Shown: positions 8,601 through 23,600 of the stretch, piece after piece
Position numbering within the stretch: the first letter of the stretch is position 1
How the letters are laid out: every line of letters begins with the position of its first letter
Source of the DNA: Gordius sp. MW1
Taxonomy: Eukaryota; Nematomorpha; Gordioida; Gordea; Gordiidae
Reading direction: 5' to 3'
NCBI GenBank assembly: GCA_964036665.1
Contig: OZ038526.1
Coordinates: 21,576,001 to 21,640,000, forward strand
Length of the DNA stretch: 64,000 bases
Translations under genes and position numbers: made by a program
The notes under the pieces: model-generated
What the model was told of the DNA's origin: nothing
Database searches by the model: none
The model's input: only the letters and a program-made list of their open reading frames with translations

Positions 8601-11600
8601 ATTAATCTCAACTCTTTTAGCTCGACCAAGGACGAGTATGACTATTAATCACAAATTTTAAATAATAATAAATATAAACTTTTACTCTCTATAATTTTGA
8701 TCAATTAGCCTTCCGTGTCGAGGTGCCGAGAATATGTAAGCTTTCCTTTTAAACAGACAATCTATGTTAATAAATGTCTCTATTTTTAGCGACATATACA
8801 CCTACTATGACAAGTAAGATCTTCTGTCATAGATTTGCATTAATCTCAACTCTTTTAGCTCGTCCAAGGACGAGTATGACTATTAATCACAAATTTTAAA
8901 TAATAATAAATATAAACTTTTACCTTGTAAATTTTTGATCACTTAGCCTTCCGTGTCGAGGTGCCGAGAATATGTAAGCTTTCCTTTTAAACAGACAATC
9001 TATGTTAATAAATGTCTCTATTTTTAGTGACATATACACCTACTCTGACAAGTAAGATCTTCTGTCATAGATTTGCATTAATCTCAACTCTTTTAGCTCG
9101 ACCAAGGACGAGTATGACTATTAATCACAAATTTTGAATAATAATAAATATAAACTTTTAATCTCTAAAATTTTAATCATTTAGCCTTCCGTGTCGAGGT
9201 GCCGAGAATATGTAAGCTTTCCTTTTAAACAGACAATCTATGTTAATAAATGTCTCTATTTTTAGCGACATATACACCTACTCTGACAAGTAAGATCTTC
9301 TGTCATAGATTTGCATTAATCTCAACTCTTTTAGCTCGACCAAGGACGAGTATGACTATTAATCACAAATTTTAAATAATAATAAATATAAACTTTTATC
9401 TTGTAAAATTTCGATCACTTAGCCTTCCGTGTCGAGAATATGTAAGCTTTTCTTTTAAACAGACAATCTATGTTAATAAATGTCTCTATTTTTAGCGACA
9501 TATACACCTACTCTGACAAGTAAGATCTTCTGTCATAGATTTGCATTAATCCCAACTCTTTTAGCTCGTCCAAGGACGAGTATGACTAATAATCACAAAT
9601 TTTAAATAATAATAAAGATAAACTTTTACCTTGTAAAATTTTGATCACTTAGCCTTCCGTGTCGAGGTGCCGAGAATATGTAAGCTTTCCTTTTAAACAG
9701 ACAATCTATGTTAATAAATGTCTCTATTTTTAGCGACATATACACCTACTCTGACAAGTAAGATCTTCTGTCATAGATTTGCATTAATCTCAACTCTTTT
9801 AGCTCGACCAAGGACGAGTATGACTTTTAATCACAAATTTTAAATAATAATAAATATAAACTTTTACTCTCTAAAATTTTGATCACTTAGCCTTCCGTGT
9901 CGAGGTGCCGAGAATATGTAAGCTTTCCTTTTAAACAGACAATCTATGTTAATAAATGTCTCTATTTTTAGCGACATATACACCTACTCTGACAAGTAAG
10001 ATCTTCTTTCATAGATTTGCATTAATCTCAACTCTTTTAGCTCGACCAAGGACGAGTATGACTATTAATTAAAAATTTAAAATAATAATAAATATAAACT
10101 TTTACTCTCTAAAATTTTGATCAATTAGCCTTCCGTGTCCAGGTGCCGAGAATATGTAAGCTTTCCTTTTAAACAGACAATCTATGTTAATAAATGTCTC
10201 TATTTTTAGCGACATATACACCTACTCTGACAAGTAAGATCTTCTGTCATAGATTTGCATTAATCTCAACTCTTTTAGCTCGACCAAGGACGAGTATGAC
10301 TATTAATCACAAATTTTAAATAATAATAAATATAAACTTTTACCTTGTAAAATTTTGATCACTTAGCCTTCCGTGTCGAGGTGCCGAGAATATGTAAGCT
10401 TTCCTTTTAAACAGACAATCAATGTTAATAAATGTCTCTATTTTTAGCGACATATACACCTACTCTGACAAGTAAGATCTTCTGTCATAGATTTGCATTA
10501 ATCTCACCTCTTTTAGCTCGACCAAGGACGAGTATGACTATTAATCACAAATTTTGAATAATAATAAATATAAACTTTTACTCTCTAAAATTTTGATCAC
10601 TTAGCCTTCCGTGTCGAGGTACCGAGAATATGTAAGCTTTTCTTTTAAACAGACAATCTATGTTAATAAATGTCTCTATTTTTAGCGACATATACACCTA
10701 CTCGGACAAGTAAGATCTTCTGTCATAGATTTGCATTAATCCCAACTCTTTTAGCTCGTCCAAGGACGAGTATGACTAATAATCACAAATTTTAAATAAT
10801 AAATATAAACTTTTACCTTGTAAAATTTTGATCACTTAGCCTTCCGTGTCGAGGTGCCGAGAATATGTAAGCTTTCCTTTTAAACAGACAATCTATGTTA
10901 ATAAATGTCTCTATTTTTAGCGACATATACACCTACTCTGACAAGTAAGATCTTCTGTCATAGATTTGCATTAATCCCAACTCTTTTAGCTCGACCAAGG
11001 ACGAGTATGACTTTTAATCACAAATTTTAAATAATAATAAATATAAACTTTTACTCTCTAAAATTTTGATCACTTAGCCTTCCGTGTCGAGGTGCCGAGA
11101 ATATGTAAGCTTTCCTTTTAAACAGACAATCTATGTTAATAAATGTCTGTATTTTTAGCGACATATACACCTACTCTGACAAGTAAGATCTTCTGTCATA
11201 GATTTGCATTAATCTCATCTCTTTTAGCTCGACCAAGGACGAGTATGACTATTAATCACAAATTTTAAATAATAATAAATATAAACTTTTACTCTCTAAA
11301 ATTTTGATCAATTAGCCTTCCGTGTCGAGGTGCCGAGAATATGTAAGCTTTCCTTTTAAACAGACAATCTATGTTAATAAATGTCTCTATTTTTAGCGAC
11401 ATATACACCTACTCTGACAAGTAAGATCTTCTGTCATAGATTTGCATTAATCTCAACTCTTTTAGCTCGTCCAAGGACGAGTATGACTATTAATCACAAA
11501 TTTTAAATAATAATAAATATAAACTTTTACCTTGTAAATTTTTGATCACTTAGCCTTCCGTGTCGAGGTGCCGAGAATATGTAAGCTTTCCTTTTAAACA

Positions 11601-14600
11601 GACAATCTATGTTAATAAATGTCTCTATTTTTAGCGACATATACACCTACTCTGACAAGTAAGATCTTCTGTCATAGATTTGCATTAATCTCAACTCTTT
11701 TAGCTCGACCAAGGACGAGTATGACTATTAATTAAAAATTTAAAATAATAATAAATATAAACTTTTACTCTCTAAAATTTTAATCATTTAGCCTTCCGTG
11801 TCGAGGTGCCGAGAATATGTAAGCTTTCCTTTTAAACAGACAATCTATGTTAATAAATGTCTCTATTTTTAGCGACATATACACCTACTCTGACAAGTAA
11901 GATCTTCTGTCATAGATTTGCATTAATCTCAACTCTTTTAGCTCGACCAAGGACGAGTATGACTATTAATCACAAATTTTGAATAATAATAAATATAAAC
12001 TTTTAATCTCTAAAATTTTAATCATTTAGCCTTCCGTGTCGAGGTGCCGAGAATATGTAAGCTTTCCTTTTAAACAGACAATCTATGTTAATAAATGTCT
12101 CTATTTTTAGCGACATATACACCTACTCTGACAAGTAAGATCTTCTGTCATATATTTGCATTAATCTCAACTCTTTTAGCTCGATCAAGGACGAGTATAA
12201 CTATTAATCACAAATTTTAAATAATAATAAATATAAACTTTTATCTTGTAAAATTTCGATCACTTAGCCTTCCGTGTCGAGGTGCCGAGAATATGTAAGC
12301 TTTCCTTTTAAACAGACAATCTATGTTAATAAATGTCTCTATTTTTAGCGACATATACACCTACTCTGACAAGTAAGATCTTCTTTCATAGATTTGCATT
12401 AATCTCAACTCTTTTAGCTCGACCAAGGACGAGTATGACTATTAATCACAAATTTTAAATAATAATAAATATAAACTTTTACTCTCTATAATTTTGATCA
12501 ATTAGCCTTCCGTGTCGAGGTGCCGAGAATATGTAAGCTTTCCATTTAAACAGACAATCTATGTTAATAAATGTCTCTATTTTTAGCGACATATACACCT
12601 ACTATGACAAGTAAGATCTTCTGTCATAGATTTGCATTAATCTCAACTCTTTTAGCTCGTCCAAGGACGAGTATGACTATTAATCACAAATTTTAAATAA
12701 TAATAAATATAAACTTTTACCTTGTAAATTTTTGATCACTTAGCCTTCCGTGTCGAGGTGCCGAGAATATGTAAGCTTTCCTTTTAAACAGACAATCTAT
12801 GTTAATAAATGTCTCTATTTTTAGCGACATATACACCTACTCTGACAAGTAAGATCTTCTGTCATAGATTTGCATTAATCTCAACTCTTTTAGCTCGACC
12901 AAGGACGAGTATGACTATTAATTAAAAATTTAAAATAATAATAAATATAAACTTTTACTCTCTAAAATTTTAATCATTTAGCCTTCCGTGTCGAGGTGCC
13001 GAGAATATGTAAGCTTTCCTTTTAAACAGACAATCTATGTTAATAAATGTCTCTATTTTTAGTGACATATACACCTACTCTGACAAGTAAGATCTTCTGT
13101 CATAGATTTGCATTAATCTCAACTCTTTTAGCTCGACCAAGGACGAGTATGACTATTAATCACAAATTTTGAATAATAATAAATATAAACTTTTAATCTC
13201 TAAAATTTTAATCATTTAGCCTTCCGTGTCGAGGTGCCGAGAATATGTAAGCTTTCCTTTTAAACAGACAATCTATGTTAATAAATGTCTCTATTTTTAG
13301 CGACATATCCACCTACTCTGACAAGTAAGATCTTCTGTCATAGATTTGCATTAATCTCAACTCTTTTAGCTCGATCAAGGACGAGTATAACTATTAATCA
13401 CAAATTTTAAATAATAATAAATATAAACTTTTATCTTGTAAAATTTCGATCACTTAGCCTTCCGTGTCGAGGTGCCGAGAATATGTAAGCTTTCCTTTTA
13501 AACAGACAGTCTATGTTAATAAATGTCTCTATTTTTAGCGACATATACACCTACTCTGACAAGTAAGATCTTCTTTCATAGATTTGCATTAATCTCAACT
13601 CTTTTAGCTCGACCAAGGACGAGTATGACTATTAATCACAAATTTTAAATAATAATAAATATAAACTTTTACTCTCTATAATTTTGATCAATTAGCCTTC
13701 CGTGTCGAGGTGCCGAGAATATGTAAGCTTTCCTTTTAAACAGACAATCTATGTTAATAAATGTCTCTATTTTTAGCGACATATACACCTACTATGACAA
13801 GTAAGATCTTCTGTCATAGATTTGCATTAATCTCAACTCTTTTAGCTCGTCCAAGGACGAGTATGACTATTAATCACAAATTTTAAATAATAATAAATAT
13901 AAACTTTTACCTTGTAAATTTTTGATCACTTAGCCTTCCGTGTCGAGGTGCCGAGAATATGTAAGCTTTCCTTTTAAACAGACAATCTATGTTAATAAAT
14001 GTCTCTATTTTTAGTGACATATACACCTACTCTGACAAGTAAGATCTTCTGTCATAGATTTGCATTAATCTCAACTCTTTTAGCTCGACCAAGGACGAGT
14101 ATGACTATTAATTAAAAATTTAAAATAATAATAAATATAAACTTTTACTCTCTAAAATTTTGATCAATTAGCCTTCCGTGTCCAGGTGCCGAGAATATGT
14201 AAGCTTTCCTTTTAAACAGACAATCTATGTTAATAAATGTCTCTATTTTTAGCGACATATACACCTACTCTGACAAGTAAGATCTTCTGTCATAGATTTG
14301 CATTAATCTCAACTCTTTTAGCTCGACCAAGGACGAGTATGACTATTAATCACAAATTTTAAATAATAATAAATATAAACTTTTACCTTGTAAAATTTTG
14401 ATCACTTAGCCTTCCGTGTCGAGGTGCCGAGAATATGTAAGCTTTCCTTTTAAACAGACAATCAATGTTAATAAATGTCTCTATTTTTAGCGACATATAC
14501 ACCTACTCTGACAAGTAAGATCTTCTGTCATAGATTTGCATTAATCTCACCTCTTTTAGCTCGACCAAGGACGAGTATGACTATTAATCACAAATTTTGA

Positions 14601-17600
14601 ATAATAATAAATATAAACTTTTACTCTCTAAAATTTTGATCACTTAGCCTTCCGTGTCGAGGTACCGAGAATATGTAAGCTTTTCTTTTAAACAGACAAT
14701 CTATGTTAATAAATGTCTCTATTTTTAGCGACATATACACCTACTCGGACAAGTAAGATCTTCTGTCATAGATTTGCATTAATCCCAACTCTTTTAGCTC
14801 GTCCAAGGACGAGTATGACTAATAATCACAAATTTTAAATAATAATAAATATAAACTTTTACCTTGTAAAATTTTGATCACTTAGCCTTCCGTGTCGAGG
14901 TGCCGAGAATATGTAAGCTTTCCTTTTAAACAGACAATCTATGTTAACAAATGTCTCTATTTTTAGCGACATATACACCTACTATGACAAGTAAGATCTT
15001 CTGTCATAGATTTGCATTAATCCCAACTCTTTTAGCTCGACCAAGGACGAGTATGACTTTTAATCACAAATTTTAAATAATAATAAATATAAACTTTTAC
15101 TCTCTAAAATTTTGATCACTTAGCCTTCCGTGTCGAGGTGCCGAGAATATGTAAGCTTTCCTTTTAAACAGACAATCTATGTTAATAAATGTCTGTATTT
15201 TTAGCGACATATACACCTACTCTGACAAGTAAGATCTTCTGTCATAGATTTGCATTAATCTCATCTCTTTTAGCTCGACCAAGGACGAGTATGACTATTA
15301 ATCACAAGTTTTAAATAATAATAAATATAAACTTTTACTCTCTAAAATTTTGATCAATTAGCCTTCCGTGTCGAGGTGCCGAGAATATGTAAGCTTTCCT
15401 TTTAAACAGACAATCTATGTTAATAAATGTCTCTATTTTTAGCGACATATACACCTACTCTGACAAGTAAGATCTTCTGTCATAGATTTGCATTAATCTC
15501 AACTCTTTTAGCTCGTCCAAGGACGAGTATGACTATTAATCACAAATTTTAAATAATAATAAATATAAACTTTTACCTTGTAAATTTTTGATCACTTAGC
15601 CTTCCGTGTCGAGGTGCCGAGAATATGTAAGCTTTCCTTTTAAACAGACAATCTATGTTAATAAATGTCTCTATTTTTAGCGACATATACACCTACTCTG
15701 ACAAGTAAGATCTTCTGTCATAGATTTGCATTAATCTCAACTCTTTTAGCTCGACCAAGGACGAGTATGACTATTAATTAAAAATTTAAAATAATAATAA
15801 ATATAAACTTTTACTCTCTAAAATTTTAATCATTTAGCCTTCCGTGTCGAGGTGCCGAGAATATGTAAGCTTTCCTTTTAAACAGACAATCTATGTTAAT
15901 AAATGTCTCTATTTTTAGCGACATATACACCTACTCTGACAAGTAAGATCTTCTGTCATAGATTTGCATTAATCTCAACTCTTTTAGCTCGACCAAGGAC
16001 GAGTATGACTATTAATCACAAATTTTGAATAATAATAAATATAAACTTTTAATCTCTAAAATTTTAATCATTTAGCCTTCCGTGTCGAGGTGCCGAGAAT
16101 ATGTAAGCTTTCCTTTTAAACAGACAATCTATGTTAATAAATGTCTCTATTTTTAGCGACATATACACCTACTCTGACAAGTAAGATCTTCTGTCATATA
16201 TTTGCATTAATCTCAACTCTTTTAGCTCGATCAAGGACGAGTATAACTATTAATCACAAATTTTAAATAATAATAAATATAAACTTTTATCTTGTAAAAT
16301 TTCGATCACTTAGCCTTCCGTGTCGAGGTGCCGAGAATATGTAAGCTTTCCTTTTAAACAGACAATCTATGTTAATAAATGTCTCTATTTTTAGCGACAT
16401 ATACACCTACTCTGACAAGTAAGATCTTCTTTCATAGATTTGCATTAATCTCAACTCTTTTAGCTCGACCAAGGACGAGTATGACTATTAATCACAAATT
16501 TTAAATAATAATAACTATAAACTTTTACTCTCTATAATTTTGATCAATTAGCCTTCCGTGTCGAGGTGCCGAGAATATGTAAGCTTTCCTTTTAAACAGA
16601 CAATCTATGTTTATAAATTTCTCTATTTTTAGCGACATATACACCTACTCTGACAAGTAAGATCTTCTTTCATAGTTTTGCATTAATCTCAACTCTTGTA
16701 GCTCGACCAAGGACGAGTATGACTATAAATCACAAATTTTAAATAATAATAAATATAAACTTTTACCTTGTAAAATTTTGATCACTTAGCCTACCGTGTC
16801 GAGGTGCCTAGAATATGTAAGCTTTCCTTTTAAACAGACAATCTATGTTAATAAATGTCTCTATTTTTAGCGACATATACACCTACTCTGACAAGTAAGA
16901 TCTTCTGTCATAGATTTGCATTAATCTCAACTCTTTTAGCTCGACCAAGGACGAGTATGACTTTTAATCACAAATTTTAAATAATAATAAATATAAACTT
17001 TTACTCTTTAAAATTTTGATCACTTAGCCTTCCGTGTCGAGGTGCCGAGAATATGTAAGCTTTCCTTTTAAACAGACAATCTATGTTAATAAATGTCTGT
17101 ATTTTTAGCGACATATACACCTACTCTGACAAGTAAGATCTTCTGTCATAGATTTGCATTAATCTCATCTCTTTTAGCTCGACCAAGGACGAGTATGACT
17201 ATTAATCACAAATTTTAAATAATAATAAATATAAACTTTTACCTTGTAAAATTTTGATCACTTAGCCTTCCGTGTCGAGGTGCCGAGAATATGTAAGCTT
17301 TCCTTTTAAACAGACAATCTATGTTAATAAATGTCTCTATTTTTAGCGACATATACACCTACTCTGACAAGTAAGATCTTCTGTCATAGATTTGCATTAA
17401 TCTCAACTCTTTTAGCTCGACCAAGGACGAGTATGACTTTTAATCACAAATTTTAAATAATAATAAATATAAACTTTTACTCTCTAAAATTTTGATCACT
17501 TAGCCTTCCGTGTCGAGGTGCCGAGAATATGTAAGCTTTCCTTTTAAACAGACAATCTATGTTAATAAATGTCTCTATTTTTAGCGACATATACACCTAC

Positions 17601-17620
17601 TCTGACAAGTAAGATCTTCT
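5681..17620 (+). repeat. Left higher-order block (L), about 50 monomers
   Basis: This stretch matches the right block at 28983-50223 in order, as four segments with increasing offset: 5681-9434 (98 monomers), about 8847-14050 (110), about 14050-15508 (114) and 15590-17620 (137). Exclusive or near-exclusive shared markers include gtacag (6827 and 30129), gaattataat (near 8190 and 31494), acgattatg (near 7452 and 30754, also 34562), and ctaccgtgtcgaggtgccta (16791 and 49394). Internally it holds 16- and 17-monomer repeats marked by ctcggacaag at 6909, 10701 and 14744. It has two private 8-bp deletions (near 8297 and 9436) and a 3-bp deletion near 10800 that the right block lacks. Confidence 0.8.
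6178..6415 (+). repeat. Representative (consensus-like) 238-bp monomer
   Basis: Numbering from agcgacatat at 6178: AAGATCTT palindrome with a BglII site near 29-36; exact octamer ATTTGCAT at 46-53 within agatttgcattaatct, itself a 5-bp inverted repeat; near-perfect dyad ctcgaccaaggacgag at 72-87; an AT-rich segment with aataataataaat and paired A/T tracts at about 104-149; a CpG cluster ccgtgtcgaggtgccgag at about 164-181; a HindIII site aagctt near 189-194; and a T run closing the unit. GC is 75 of 238 and there are six CpG, close to random expectation for this composition. Main variant segments are ctctaaaattttgatc, ttgtaaaattttgatc, ctctataattttgatc, ttgtaaatttttgatc, ttgtaaaatttcgatc and ttaattaaaaattt. 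Confidence 0.9.
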
Positions 17621-20600
17621 TTCATAGATTTGCATTAATCTCAACTCTTTTAGCTCGACCAAGGACGAGTATGACTTTTAATCACAAATTTTAAATAATA
17701 ATAAATATAAACTTTTACTCTCTAAAATTTTGATCACTTAGCCTTCCGTGTCGAGGTGCCGAGAATATGTAAGCTTTCCTTTTAAACAGACAATCTATGT
17801 TAATAAATGTCTCTATTTTTAGCGACATATACACCTAGTCTAACAAGTAAGATCTTCTTTCATAGATTTGCATTAATCTCAACTCTTTTAGCTCGACCAA
17901 GGACGAGTATGACTATTAATTAAAAATTTAAAATAATAATAAATATAAACTTTTACTCTCTAAAATTTTGATCAATTAGCCTTCCGTGTCGAGGTGCCGA
18001 GAATATGTAAGCTTTCCTTTTAAACAGACAATCTATTTTAATAAATGTCTCTATTTTTAGCGACATATACACCTACTCTGACAAGTAAGATCTTCTGTCA
18101 TAGATTTGCATTAATTTCAACACTTTTAGCTCCACCAAGGACGAGTATGACTTTTAATCACAAATTTTAAATAATAATAAATATAAACTTTTACTCTCTA
18201 AAATTTTGATCACTTAGCCTTCCGTGTCGAGGTGCCGAGAATATGTAAGCTTTCCTTTTAAACAGACAATCTATGTTAATAAATGTCTCTATTTTTAGCG
18301 ACATATACACCTACTCTGACAAGTAAGATCTTCTGTCATAGATTTGCATTAATCTCAACTCTTTTAGCTCGACCAAGGACGAGTATGACTTTTAATCACA
18401 AATTTTAAATAATAATAAATATAAACTTTTACTCTCTAAAATTTTGATCACTTAGCCTTCCGTGTCGAGGTGCCGAGAATATGTAAGCTTTCCTTTTAAA
18501 CAGACAATCTATGTTAATAAATGTCTCTATTTTTAGCGACATATACACCTACTCTGACAAGTAAGATCTTCTTTCATAGATTTGCATTAATCTCAACTCT
18601 TTTAGCTCGACCAAGGACGAGTATGACTTTTAATCACAAATTTTAAATAATAATAAATATAAACTTTTACTCTCTAAAATTTTGATCACTTAGCCTTCCG
18701 TGTCGAGGTGCCGAGAATATGTAAGCTTTCCTTTTAAACAGACAATCTATGTTAATAAATGTCTCTATTTTTAGCGACATATACACCTACTCTGACAAGT
18801 AAGATCTTCTTTCATAGATTTGCATTAATCTCAACTCTTTTAGCTCGACCAAGGACGAGTATGACTTTTAATCACAAATTTTAAATAATAATAAATATAA
18901 ACTTTTACTCTCTAAAATTTTGATCACTTAGCCTTCCGTGTCGAGGTGCCGAGAATATGTAAGCTTTCCTTTTAAACAGACAATCTATGTTAATAAATGT
19001 CTCTATTTTTAGCGACATATACACCTAGTCTAACAAGTAAGATCTTCTTTCATAGATTTGCATTAATCTCAACTCTTTTAGCTCGACCAAGGACGAGTAT
19101 GACTATTAATTAAAAATTTAAAATAATAATAAATATAAACTTTTACTCTCTAAAATTTTGATCAATTAGCCTTCCGTGTCGAGGTGCCGAGAATATGTAA
19201 GCTTTCCTTTTAAACAGACAATCTATGTTAATAAATGTCTCTATTTTTAGCGACATATACACCTACTCTGACAAGTAAGATCTTCTGTCATAGATTTGCA
19301 TTAATTTCAACACTTTTAGCTCGACCAAGGACGAGTATGACTTTTAATCACAAATTTTAATAATAATAAATATAAACTTTTACTCTCTAAAATTTTGATC
19401 ACTTAGCCTTCCGTGTCGAGGTGCCGAGAATATGTGAGCTTTCCTTTTAAACAGACAATCTATGTTAATAAATGTCTCTATTTTTAGCGACATATACACC
19501 TACTCTGACAAGTAAGATCTTCTGTCATAGATTTGCATTAATCTCAACTCTTTTAGCTCGACCAAGGACGAGTATGACTTTTAATCACAAATTTAAAATA
19601 ATAATAAATATAAACTTTTACTCTTTAAAATTTTGATCACTTAGCCTTCCGTGTCGAGGTGCCGAGAATATGTAAGCTTTCCTTTTAAACAGACAATCTA
19701 TGTTAATAAATGTCTGTATTTTTAGCGACATATACACCTACTCTGACAAGTAAGATCTTCTGTCATAGATTTGCATTAATCTCATCTCTTTTAGCTCGAC
19801 CAAGGACGAGTATGACTATTAATCACAAATTTTAAATAATAATAAATATAAACTTTTACCTTGTAAAATTTTGATCACTTAGCCTTCCGTGTCGAGGTGC
19901 CGAGAATATGTAAGCTTTCCTTTTAAACAGACAATCTATGTTAATAAATGTCTCTATTTTTAGCGACATATACACCTACTCTGACAAGTAAGATCTTCTG
20001 TCATAGATTTGCATTAATCTCAACTCTTTTAGCTCGACCAAGGACGAGTATGACTTTTAATCACAAATTTTAAATAATAATAAATATAAACTTTTACTCT
20101 CTAAAATTTTGATCACTTAGCCTTCCGTGTCGAGGTGCCGAGAATATGTAAGCTTTCCTTTTAAACAGACAATCTATGTTAATAAATGTCTCTATTTTTA
20201 GCGACATATACACCTAGTCTGACAAGTAAGATCTTCTTTCATAGATTTGCATTAATCTCAACTCTTTTAGCTCGACCAAGGACGAGTATGACTATTAATT
20301 AAAAATTTAAAATAATAATAAATATAAACTTTTACTCTCTAAAATTTTGATCAATTAGCCTTCCGTGTCCAGGTGCCGAGAATATGTAAGCTTTCCTTTT
20401 AAACAGACAATCTATGTTAATAAATGTCTCTATTTTTAGCGACATATACACCTACTCTGACAAGTAAGATCTTCTGTCATAGATTTGCATTAATCTCAAC
20501 TCTTTTAGCTCGACCAAGGACGAGTATGACTATTAATCACAAATTTTAAATAATAATAAATATAAACTTTTACCTTGTAAAATTTTGATCACTTAGCCTT

Positions 20601-23600
20601 CCGTGTCGAGGTGCCGAGAATATGTAAGCTTTCCTTTTAAACAGACAATCTATGTTAATAAATGTCTCTATTTTTAGCGACATATACACCTACTCTGACA
20701 AGTAAGATCCTCTGTCATAGATTTGCATTAATCTCACCTCTTTTAGCTCGACCAAGGACGAGTATGACTATTAATCACAAATTTTGAATAATAATAAATA
20801 TAAACTTTTACTCTCTAAAATTTTGATCACTTAGCCTTCCGTGTCGAGGTACCGAGAATATGTAAGCTTTTCTTTTAAACAGACAATCTATGTTAATAAA
20901 TGTCTCTATTTTTAGCGACATATACACCTACTCGGACAAGTAAGATCTTCTGTCATAGATTTGCATTAATCCCAACTCTTTTAGCTCGTCCAAGGACGAG
21001 TATGACTAATAATCACAAATTTTAAATAATAATAAATATAAACTTTTACCTTGTAAAATTTTGATCACTTAGCCTTCCGTGTCGAGGTGCCGAGAATATG
21101 TAAGCTTTCCTTTTAAACAGACAATCTATGTTAATAAATGTCTCTATTTTTAGCGACATATACACCTACTCTGACAAGTAAGATCTTCTGTCATAGATTT
21201 GCATTAATCCCAACTCTTTTAGCTCGACCAAGGACGAGTATGACTTTTAATCACAAATTTTAAATAATAATAAATATAAACTTTTACTCTCTAAAATTTT
21301 GATCACTTAGCCTTCCGTGTCGAGGTGCCGAGAATATGTAAGCTTTCCTTTTAAACAGACAATCTATGTTAATAAATGTCTGTATTTTTAGCGACATATA
21401 CACCTACTCTGACAAGTAAGATCTTCTGTCATAGATTTGCATTAATCTCATCTCTTTTAGCTCGACCAAGGACGAGTATGACTATTAATCACAAATTTTA
21501 AATAATAATAAATATAAACTTTTACTCTCTAAAATTTTGATCAATTAGCCTTCCGTGTCGAGGTGCCGAGAATATGTAAGCTTTCCTTTTAAACAGACAA
21601 TCTATGTTAATAAATGTCTCTATTTTTAGCGACATATACACCTACTCTGACAAGTAAGATCTTCTGTCATAGATTTGCATTAATCTCAACTCTTTTAGCT
21701 CGTCCAAGGACGAGTATGACTATTAATCACAAATTTTAAATAATAATAAATATAAACTTTTACCTTGTAAATTTTTGATCACTTAGCCTTCCGTGTCGAG
21801 GTGCCGAGAATATGTAAGCTTTCCTTTTAAACAGACAATCTATGTTAATAAATGTCTCTATTTTTAGCGACATATACACCTACTCTGACAAGTAAGATCT
21901 TCTGTCATAGATTTGCATTAATCTCAACTCTTTTAGCTCGACCAAGGACGAGTATGACTATTAATTAAAAATTTAAAATAATAATAAATATAAACTTTTA
22001 CTCTCTAAAATTTTAATCATTTAGCCTTCCGTGTCGAGGTGCCGAGAATATGTAAGCTTTCCTTTTAAACAGACAATCTATGTTAATAAATGTCTCTATT
22101 TTTAGCGACATATACACCTACTCTGACAAGTAAGATCTTCTGTCATAGATTTGCATTAATCTCAACTCTTTTAGCTCGACCAAGGACGAGTATGACTATT
22201 AATCACAAATTTTGAATAATAATAAATATAAACTTTTAATCTCTAAAATTTTAATCATTTAGCCTTCCGTGTCGAGGTGCCGAGAATATGTAAGCTTTCC
22301 TTTTAAACAGACAATCTATGTTAATAAATGTCTCTATTTTTAGCGACATATACACCTACTCTGACAAGTAAGATCTTCTGTCATAGATTTGCATTAATCT
22401 CAACTCTTTTAGCTCGATCAAGGACGAGTATAACTATTAATCACAAATTTTAAATAATAATAAATATAAACTTTTACTCTCTATAATTTTGATCAATTAG
22501 CCTTCCGTGTCGAGGTGCCGAGAATATGTAAGCTTTCCTTTTAAACAGACAATCTATGTTTATAAATTTCTCTATTTTTAGCGACATATACACCTACTCT
22601 GACAAGTAAGATCTTCTGTCATAGATTTGCATTAATCTCAACTCTTTTAGCTCGACCAAGGACGAGTATGACTTTTAATCACAAATTTTAAATAATAATA
22701 AATATAAACTTTTACTCTTTAAAATTTTGATCACTTAGCCTTCCGTGTCGAGGTGCCGAGAATATGTAAGCTTTCCTTTTAAACAGACAATCTATGTTAA
22801 TAAATGTCTGTATTTTTAGCGACATATACACCTACTCTGACAAGTAAGATCTTCTGTCATAGATTTGCATTAATCTCAACTCTTTTAGCTCGACCAAGGA
22901 CGAGTATGACTTTTAATCACAAATTTTAAATAATAATAAATATAAACTTTTACTCTTTAAAATTTTGATCACTTAGCCTTCCGTGTCGAGGTGCCGAGAA
23001 TATGTAAGCTTTCCTTTTAAACAGACAATCTATGTTAATAAATGTCTGTATTTTTAGCGACATATACACCTACTCTGACAAGTAAGATCTTCTGTCATAG
23101 ATTTGCATTAATCTCATCTCTTTTAGCTCGACCAAGGACGAGTATGACTTTTAATCACAAATTTTAAATAATAATAAATATAAACTTTTACTCTCTAAAA
23201 TTTTGATCACTTAGCCTTCCGTGTCGAGGTGCCGAGAATATGTAAGCTTTCCTTTTAAACAGACAATCTATGTTAATAAATGTCTCTATTTTTAGCGACA
23301 TATACACCTACTCTGACAAGTAAGATCTTCTGTCATAGATTTGCATTAATCTCAACTCTTTTAGCTCGACCTAGGACGAGTATGACTTTTAATCACAAAT
23401 TTTAAATAATAATAAATATAAACTTTTACTCTCTAAAATTTTGATCACTTAGCCTTCCGTGTCGAGGTGCCGAGAATATGTAAGCTTTCCTTTTAAACAG
23501 ACAATCTATGTTAATAAATGTCTCTATTTTTAGCGACATATACACCTACTCTGACAAGTAAGATCTTCTGTCATAGATTTGCATTAATTTCAACACTTTT

